A stretch of DNA of 11,346 nucleotides. It comes from an archaeon. GTDB lineage: Archaea > Thermoproteota > Nitrososphaeria > Nitrososphaerales > JACAEJ01. Where the stretch lies: NCBI GenBank assembly GCA_024256265.1, contig JACGUK010000034.1, forward strand, positions 1-11,346, in the 5' to 3' direction. Under the pieces are notes generated by a model, which did no database searches, was not told where the DNA came from, and was given only the letters and a program-made list of their open reading frames with translations. Position numbers and translations under genes: made by a program. Of the stretch, positions 7,495 to 11,346 are shown piece after piece (the stretch's first letter is position 1; the number at the start of each line of letters is the position of its first letter).

Positions 7495-7510
7495 AACTTA
7501 TTTATAAGTT
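7495..7510. promoter_or_regulatory. Perfect palindrome over the promoter of the 96-residue gene
   Basis: AACTTAT-TT-ATAAGTT has two 7-bp arms with a 2-bp centre. Read on the minus strand it contains the TATA-like TTATAAATA, about 25-35 bp upstream of ATG 7471. A repressor bound here would block TBP. It could be an operator or a chance AT-rich palindrome. Confidence 0.45.
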
Positions 7511-7562
7511 TTCTCTTTAGTTCCAATTGTATCCAAATCATTCCACTAGTATATTATGCCAC

Positions 7563-7594
7563 TTTTATCTTTTTATCTTTTTATCCTTTTATCT
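7563..7594. repeat. Tandem octamer array (TTTTATCT)x4
   Basis: Four head-to-tail copies of TTTTATCT span these bases, with only the third copy altered (last base C), followed by a partial TTT. On the minus strand the unit is AGATAAAA. The array lies about 90-125 bp upstream of the 96-residue gene. It is a microsatellite-type tract whose copy number may vary. Confidence 0.85.
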
Positions 7595-7763
7595 TTTGTT
7601 TATGTCACCTAATTAATATCATAGTATTATTGTTACCATACTAGATACTACACCATATACCATCATAGTAGGTGTTAATGACACTATAATTATATACTAT
7701 ACTACCTATTGCACTAACTAATGCTACCGATTATCACTATCACTACCATTATACATTATATGT

Positions 7764-7785
7764 AGATATAATCATCATTATATCT
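7764..7785. repeat. Inverted repeat, 9-bp arms and 4-base loop
   Basis: AGATATAAT-CATC-ATTATATCT is a perfect 9-bp inverted repeat. Being all A-T apart from one G-C pair it is a weak hairpin. It lies about 130 bp past the purA stop, so it is an unlikely terminator for purA and could instead be a protein-binding site. Confidence 0.6.
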
Positions 7786-7913
7786 CCTATCAATATCTAA
7801 GAACATATGATGTGTCTTCAACTTAACAGAACTAATATGCCACAGAAACGCATCGGGATAAGATTTTTAGGGTCAACGCCACGAATACGCGCCAGAACGA
7901 TTTCTAGTTGAGC

Positions 7914-8930
7914 TCATTGATCTCTTCTATCGATGGTATCGAAGACTTCTGGTCCAGTGCTAACAATTGATAAAGGTACCTTTAATGAATTCTCTATATC
8001 TCCTATGAAATTCTTAGCATCTTTTGGCAAGGCTTCAAAGCTAGTCACACCACGAGCATCAGGGAAGATTACATCCAGCTTTGTTAAAGCTATTTGATTT
8101 GCACTATTTAGCATAACGGCCCTCTTTGCCAATTCGAAGTTAAAGGGTGCCGATCTTCTTACTCTCCCAGTCACAGTGGCTACTTCTCTCCATCCCCTCT
8201 TAATCGTCTCTTCCTCGCTAAGTTCTTCAGGCAAAAATCCTTCGCCAACTCTTGTAACATAAGACTTGAATACTACTAAAACATCTTTTACTTTCTTAGG
8301 TCCTATCCCAATGTCTGAGCATATGGCAGATGCAGTTACATCCTTAGATGTAACGTAGGGATAAGTTCCATGGTAGAGGGAGAGAAAAGTGCCTTGAGTG
8401 CCCTCAAGTATTATCGATGCACCATTATCTATCAATCTATTGACTTCAAGGGCTACATCTCCTACATAATCCTTCAAAGATGGAATATCCCTAGCTATCT
8501 TTGCTATCCTTAAAACTCTGTCAGAATTTGCAGGACCAGTGCCAGAGCCTGTTGTACCTATCCTCTCCTTCAAATATCCTCCTCTATCACGCTCTATGTG
8601 AGTATCTTCTATTATGCTACATTGTGAGTCAACTAAAACTCTTGATTCAGCATTGAATGTCTTTATCTCATCTAACAATACTTTAGGATTTATCAATACT
8701 CCAGAACCTATCATCAATTTTGTTTGCTTGTTTAGAATTGCGCTTGGAAGCATCCTAAGCTTGTAAGATTTTCCTTTGTATACCACTGTGTGACCAGCGT
8801 TTGGACCTACTCCACCTCTAACTGTTGCAGAAGGATTATCCTTCATCGCCAAGTAAGAAATTATCTTGCCCTTTCCTTCATCGCCGAAGAAACCGCCAAC
8901 TACCACTGTGACAGGCATTTCTATCGCCAT
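7914..8930 (-). CDS. purA: Adenylosuccinate synthetase (archaeal short form)
   Basis: PurA joins IMP and aspartate with GTP to form adenylosuccinate, the first committed step from IMP to AMP. Visible motifs are VVVGGFFGDEGKGKIISY (N-terminal GTP/IMP loop with the catalytic Asp in GDEGKGK), RGGVGPNAGHTV (with the catalytic His), GTTGSGTGPANSDR, ILEGTQGTFLSLYHGTYPYVTS, TRVGEGFLPEEL and GRVRRSAPFN, ending with LTKLDV and SIVSTGPE. At 338 residues it is about 90 shorter than bacterial PurA, as is typical of archaea. ATG 8930 is listed; ATG 8918 (residue 5) matches the usual MPVTVVVGG start and fits the TATA spacing better. No other purine gene adjoins it. Confidence 0.95.
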   Translation of the reverse strand: MAIEMPVTVVVGGFFGDEGKGKIISYLAMKDNPSATVRGGVGPNAGHTVVYKGKSYKLRMLPSAILNKQTKLMIGSGVLINPKVLLDEIKTFNAESRVLVDSQCSIIEDTHIERDRGGYLKERIGTTGSGTGPANSDRVLRIAKIARDIPSLKDYVGDVALEVNRLIDNGASIILEGTQGTFLSLYHGTYPYVTSKDVTASAICSDIGIGPKKVKDVLVVFKSYVTRVGEGFLPEELSEEETIKRGWREVATVTGRVRRSAPFNFELAKRAVMLNSANQIALTKLDVIFPDARGVTSFEALPKDAKNFIGDIENSLKVPLSIVSTGPEVFDTIDRRDQ

Positions 8931-8947
8931 TGCTTTTGATTAGCTAG

Positions 8948-8955
8948 TAATTAAA
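8948..8955 (-). promoter_or_regulatory. TATA box of purA
   Basis: The minus strand reads TTTAATTA, directly preceded by TACC as a possible BRE. Its centre is about 21 bp before ATG 8930 and 33 bp before ATG 8918. The predicted transcript start near 8925 would give a leaderless or very short-leader message beginning at the second ATG. Confidence 0.5.
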
Positions 8956-9080
8956 GGTAAAATCAATGGTTGGCGCGTTCGTTTACATATTTGCTATTGG
9001 TAATATAGCTTCGGTATAGTCCTACCATGTTGGTTCCGCACCGTCATTTTGAGTATGTCCTTCATAATTATGGAAGTTAC

Positions 9081-9116
9081 CCTCTGACGCCAGTTCGAAT
9101 CTGGCCCAGGCTACCA
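9081..9116 (+). pseudogene. Orphan 3' end of a tRNA (T arm, acceptor strand, CCA)
   Basis: GCCAG-TTCGAAT-CTGGC (9089-9105) is a perfect T arm with the canonical loop. It is followed by acceptor strand CCAGGCT (9106-9112), discriminator A and an encoded CCA (9114-9116). The bases CCTCTGAC before it resemble an anticodon-stem and variable region. The matching 5' acceptor would be AGCCTGG, which I do not find upstream. The best local candidate, AGCTTCG at 9007-9013, pairs at six of seven positions including one wobble, but no D arm or anticodon arm follows. It is therefore either an att-type scar left by integration into a tRNA 3' end, a decayed tRNA, or the 3' half of a split or intron-rich tRNA. 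T72 opposite an expected A1 would resemble an initiator tRNA-Met. Confidence 0.7.
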
Positions 9117-9241
9117 TTTTCGCCATATTTTGGGCAGAAAAAGGGCAAAAATTGGCACGTTACCCTTACCAACACTGATCTGTTCAGCAATTGTTCCAGC
9201 GGATTGTAGGCTCTTTTATCCCATTGGCTGTCTAGGATTTT
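9117..9241. other. Noncoding stretch after the tRNA fragment, with a short tandem repeat
   Basis: Together with 8956-9080 this makes a roughly 310-bp gap with no convincing gene. Just after the tRNA fragment, GGGCAGAAAAA and GGGCAAAAATT (9132-9153) form an imperfect 11-bp direct repeat. Nothing resembling an integrase could be read in any frame across the gap. Confidence 0.4.
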
Positions 9242-10306
9242 TCATCGTCTGACGAAGAAGTGCCAAATAGCGAACTTTACAGCGCCTTGAAGGGCTTCTG
9301 TTGCATCTTTAACAGAGAGCTGTCTCCCTCCCCTGTGAACGGCTGCGATACGAGCCTGATTTGTCCCATTAACGCATTCAGAAATTTCGTCCGGAAACGG
9401 AGAACTTTTCTTATTTGATTTAAAGTTGGCGACAATTTCATCTTTCAGAGCGCCCAAAGGAATGTCTGGAGCAATCTTTTGAAATTCCTCCTCGAACATC
9501 TCAGCGAGCAAACTCTCCAGGGCGATAGCAGAAAGAACGATCGAGGTTCTCCACTCCTGTTCTTCTAGATATCTCAACGCTGCAATAAAGTAATCTAGAA
9601 TATACTCCGGAACACATTCGATGGTGGAACGAATACTTATCCATGCTGAAACAGCTGCGGGAACAAGATCGTATATGAACCTAGAAGAAAACTGAGTCTT
9701 CTTACTGATCACGTGGTAGCTTGGCCCCAATTCAGGAAGACTCTTTATGAATGTCAAAAATTGTTCTATTCCTTCCTCTTTCACTGAAGTAGCTTCAAGG
9801 ACGACTATCGCCCTATGCTCAGTCTCGGCAATGTGTAATGCGTCATTAATTTTAGGCAATGGGATGTTTGGACCAAATGGGCTAATGTTTGGTCTCCTCA
9901 GAATTCTTCGATAAACAAAAGAGGAAGGCAGTCTGCCTTCAGACAGCTCTATATCTCCTATGAAAGCCACCCAATCAAGCACAGGTTTGATGTATGTCAT
10001 GATTTCTTCTGAATATGCAACGTCCATCGCCTGCTGGATTGCAGTTGTTATGAGTCCGAGTCTCGGACTTCTTTGCCTCAACTCTTCGAAGAATTCTATT
10101 GACTCTTGTGCTTTTTGTAGTCTAGTAGGAATTCCTCGGAGCCTTTTCGCTCTTTCTTCGGTTGTAATTTTTACCTTCTCTACAAGATTATTTACAAAGT
10201 CCCTGATAGCTTTTGTTTCTAAGGAGATTCGTAGATACTTTGCCCCATAACGCGAAGGATCGTACAGATATCTAGCCAGCGGCTCTAAATCCTGTGGGTC
10301 ACTCAC
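9242..10306 (-). CDS. Uncharacterised protein with C-terminal HEPN-type RNase domain
   Basis: This 354-residue soluble protein has a C-terminal third that looks like a HEPN domain. A long helix pair (about 234-275, containing IVLSAIALESLLAEMFEEEF) is followed by R319-x4-H324 in ARIAAVHRGG, then the closing helix SVKDATEALQGAVKFAIWHF. R-x4-6-H is the catalytic signature of HEPN ribonucleases in toxin, abortive-infection and CRISPR effector proteins. The first roughly 230 residues are mixed alpha/beta and not recognised. The start is GTG 10306 with no ribosome site, but TTATATAT lies at 10344-10337, correctly placed for a short leader. Base use looks more G+C-rich than neighbouring genes, suggesting acquisition. 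It is divergent from a PIN-like gene and its end faces the tRNA fragment. Fold and motif are read directly; a defence role is inference. Confidence 0.7.
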   Translation of the reverse strand: MSDPQDLEPLARYLYDPSRYGAKYLRISLETKAIRDFVNNLVEKVKITTEERAKRLRGIPTRLQKAQESIEFFEELRQRSPRLGLITTAIQQAMDVAYSEEIMTYIKPVLDWVAFIGDIELSEGRLPSSFVYRRILRRPNISPFGPNIPLPKINDALHIAETEHRAIVVLEATSVKEEGIEQFLTFIKSLPELGPSYHVISKKTQFSSRFIYDLVPAAVSAWISIRSTIECVPEYILDYFIAALRYLEEQEWRTSIVLSAIALESLLAEMFEEEFQKIAPDIPLGALKDEIVANFKSNKKSSPFPDEISECVNGTNQARIAAVHRGGRQLSVKDATEALQGAVKFAIWHFFVRR

Positions 10307-10336
10307 AAGTATCTGATCAGTAAAGGTAAGGATATG

Positions 10337-10344
10337 ATATATAA
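10337..10344 (-). promoter_or_regulatory. TATA box of the HEPN-domain gene
   Basis: The minus strand reads TTATATAT, centred about 34 bp before the GTG start, which would give a leader of about 8 bases. It lies in the divergent spacer shared with the PIN-like gene. Confidence 0.55.
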
Positions 10345-10443
10345 TTATCGGATTCTGCGTGGTAAGTTAGCAGGAATACGAACCTTATGCTTGAATGTCC
10401 ATAGCTGTTCCTTTCCATGTCTTAGAACAATGACAGGTCGAGA

Positions 10444-10451
10444 TTTAAATA
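10444..10451 (+). promoter_or_regulatory. TATA box of the PIN-like gene
   Basis: TTTAAATA predicts a transcript start near 10473. That lies after ATG 10466 and before TTG 10493, and it decides the start chosen for the downstream gene. Confidence 0.55.
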
Positions 10452-10492
10452 CGTTTAAGTTAGCAATGTTAAATTTTAATGGGGCGATCTCT

Positions 10493-10777
10493 TTGAGGCT
10501 TCTACTCGATGAAATGTACTCAGGTCTGAAAGAGTATTTTGAGACTCTAGGATGGGATGTGCTTACTGTTCAAGACGCAGGGTTGCAAGGAGCAAAAGAC
10601 AAGGATATTATAGAGTATGCAAAGAGTAACAACTTGCTACTCGTGACTCAAGATCAGAGATCGGCAGATCTGGCAGATCTCAAAGGAGTAAAATATGTGC
10701 TGATTTCCAATGCTATGATTGCAAAGATAGCCGATGCCAAAATAAGAGAGAAATACCCAAAAATTAAAGAGAAATGA
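10493..10777 (+). CDS. DUF5615-type PIN-like nuclease (putative toxin)
   Basis: The protein of about 94 residues starts LRLLLDEMYSGLKEYFETLGWDV, continues with QDAGLQGAKDKDIIEYAKSNNLLLVTQDQ and ends with a strand KYVLIS. This is the pattern of the DUF5615/COG4634 PIN-like fold: an early Asp (LLDEM), a second acidic patch (AKDKDI) and a third Asp after the central strand (VTQDQ). Such proteins are usually small toxins or predicted ribonucleases. The start chosen is TTG 10493, eight bases after GGGG (10481-10484). ATG 10466 would add nine residues but lies only 15 bases past the TATA box, and the longer in-frame extension back to 10334 lies in the promoter region. The usual DUF433 antitoxin partner is absent. 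The divergent neighbour is the HEPN-domain gene, so the two predicted nucleases share one control region. Confidence 0.75.
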   Translation: MRLLLDEMYSGLKEYFETLGWDVLTVQDAGLQGAKDKDIIEYAKSNNLLLVTQDQRSADLADLKGVKYVLISNAMIAKIADAKIREKYPKIKEK

Positions 10778-10820
10778 CGTCAAAAAACAGGATATGTAAA
10801 CGAGGAAATTAATGAGAATA

Positions 10821-10828
10821 CATATTAA
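10821..10828 (+). promoter_or_regulatory. TATA box of the eL22-like gene
   Basis: CATATTAA, within CATATTAATA, is centred about 27 bp before ATG 10852. The message would therefore be leaderless, consistent with the lack of a ribosome site ahead of that ATG. Confidence 0.55.
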
Positions 10829-10851
10829 TAGACTTCTTTTAATGCTCAGAT

Positions 10852-11118
10852 ATGCTAAAGATAGAGCTAGGAGATTTGAAGGATAAGAGCGAAGATCTGG
10901 CAAAATTCTTAGAGGAAAAGCTCAAACTCAAGCCTTCTGTAGAAGCTAGTTCATTGGTTTTAGATGATGCAAAATCAAAGGTTAAGCTAAAGAAGAGCCT
11001 TTTAAAGACCTATCTTAAAAGGTATCTCCACATGAACGATTTGAGGAGAAGCTACAAAGTATTGGTCAAAGAAGATGAGCTAAGGCTTGTTGCATTAAAA
11101 GTTAAAGAGGAGAGCTAG
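10852..11118 (+). CDS. eL22 (L22e)-like ribosomal protein homologue
   Basis: This 88-residue basic protein follows the order of eukaryotic ribosomal protein eL22. LAKFLEEKLKL (16-26) matches eL22 FLQERIKV. After a variable loop, DAKSKVKL (39-46) matches RSKSKITV. LKTYLKRYLHMNDLRRSYKV (51-70) matches the long basic helix whose eL22 form ends KKYLKKNNLRDWLRV. EDELRLVALKV (74-84) matches the last strand, YELRYFQI. The acidic eukaryotic tail is absent. I made this comparison from memory of human RPL22, not by search. eL22 was long regarded as eukaryote-specific, with archaeal homologues reported mainly from Asgard lineages, so its presence here would be informative. It has its own TATA box and a leaderless ATG. 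It ends in a TAG that overlaps the TAG of the convergent gene. Confidence 0.62.
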   Translation: MLKIELGDLKDKSEDLAKFLEEKLKLKPSVEASSLVLDDAKSKVKLKKSLLKTYLKRYLHMNDLRRSYKVLVKEDELRLVALKVKEES

Positions 11119-11345
11119 ATACCCTTTTCAAGATTAGATAATGCTAATTTCAATGAGTTTCTAGCCAATCTTGCATTCATTAAAGCTTCATAAAGGTCAG
11201 AACTAAGGTTATTAAGAGCATTGACCAAGCTGTCTGATGCTTTAACGAGCAATCCTCCAATGTCAAAAGGGTCTTCTTCTAAAGATTCTTGCCTTTGACC
11301 GAATTCATCACCAAGATCAAGTTTAAGAAGAATTATGGCATGCTC
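11115..11345 (-). CDS. C-terminal 76 codons of an unidentified gene, cut by the window edge
   Basis: On the minus strand the frame is open from the window edge to a TAG at 11117-11115. It encodes a leucine-, alanine- and asparagine-rich, probably helical tail. Recognisable stretches are ILLKLDLGDEFGQRQESLEE, an acidic linker, GGLLVKASDSLVNALNNL and LARNSLKLALSNLEKGI at the C terminus. No family is recognised from this part. Codon use (ATA, CTT, AGA) resembles the core genes of the window, and the absence of any stop over 231 bases supports a real gene. Its stop shares the palindrome CTAG with the eL22-like gene. Confidence 0.65.
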   Translation of the reverse strand, partial: EHAIILLKLDLGDEFGQRQESLEEDPFDIGGLLVKASDSLVNALNNLSSDLYEALMNARLARNSLKLALSNLEKGI

Positions 11346-11346
11346 T

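Larger units (their letters stand above)
7472..7913. other. 440-bp gene-free AT-rich spacer between purA and the 96-residue gene
   Basis: No plausible coding frame was seen. From left to right it holds the promoter palindrome, the octamer array and then a long stretch (about 7612-7765) in which the plus strand is poor in G and full of ACTA/CACTA-like words (for example TATCACTATCACTACC). After that come an inverted repeat at 7764-7785 and a sharply GC-richer island near 7850-7905 just past the purA stop. It could be regulatory, an untranslated or noncoding RNA, or decayed sequence. No origin-recognition box was recognised and no initiator gene is present. Confidence 0.6.

Noticed and set aside
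7472..7913. Replication origin or CRISPR array in the AT-rich spacer
   Set aside because: No origin-recognition boxes or initiator gene seen; the octamers are contiguous with no unique spacers, so not CRISPR.
9007..9113. A complete intron-containing tRNA from AGCTTCG to the CCA
   Set aside because: The acceptor would pair six of seven with a C-C mismatch, but no D arm or plausible anticodon arm could be drawn between the ends.
9027..9209. A 60-codon plus-strand frame running across the tRNA fragment
   Set aside because: It translates the tRNA T arm and acceptor into protein, with no family resemblance and no ribosome site; chance frame.
9960..10250. Open plus-strand frame opposite the HEPN-domain gene
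   Set aside because: Serine- and cysteine-rich antisense shadow of a better-supported gene.
10334..10492. Upstream in-frame extension of the PIN-like protein
   Set aside because: It precedes the predicted TATA box and transcript start, adds a cysteine-rich peptide unlike the family, and the family normally begins at the first strand.

Overview
The window looks like chromosomal DNA of a fairly AT-rich archaeon. The evidence is TATA boxes about 25-30 bp ahead of several starts (some apparently leaderless), the short (~338-residue) archaeal form of adenylosuccinate synthetase, a stand-alone ADP-forming acyl-CoA synthetase beta subunit, COG1340 and DUF373 proteins, and frequent TTG/GTG starts. 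Gene content suits the TACK archaea (Thaumarchaeota/Aigarchaeota/Bathyarchaeota side), but this placement is inference.

Left block (1-5038, all +): the end of cobyrinate a,c-diamide synthase (cobamide synthesis), an ATP-grasp acyl-CoA synthetase subunit, a COG1340 coiled-coil protein, a DUF373 membrane protein, and a cis-prenyltransferase starting one base after the DUF373 stop. Next, on the minus strand, come a small multi-TM protein, with an apparent -1 frameshift before a fifth membrane helix, and a HypE/AIR-synthase-like protein. The latter is divergent from a small GYD/AsnC-ligand-domain-like protein.

Middle (7098-8930, all minus): a tRNA-Thr(GGT) with an eight-base anticodon loop, a small putative DNA-binding protein whose promoter carries a perfect palindrome, a 440-bp AT-rich, G-poor spacer with an octamer tandem array and an inverted repeat, and purA.

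Right (8931-11346): an orphan 3' end of a tRNA (T arm, acceptor strand, encoded CCA), a possible integration scar or split-tRNA half. It is followed by a divergent pair: a 354-residue protein with a C-terminal HEPN-type nuclease motif, and a DUF5615-type PIN-like protein. This looks like a small defence or toxin island. Core genes then resume with a leaderless 88-residue protein resembling eukaryotic ribosomal protein eL22, which meets an unidentified minus-strand gene tail at a shared CTAG. No CRISPR array, insertion sequence or rRNA was seen.
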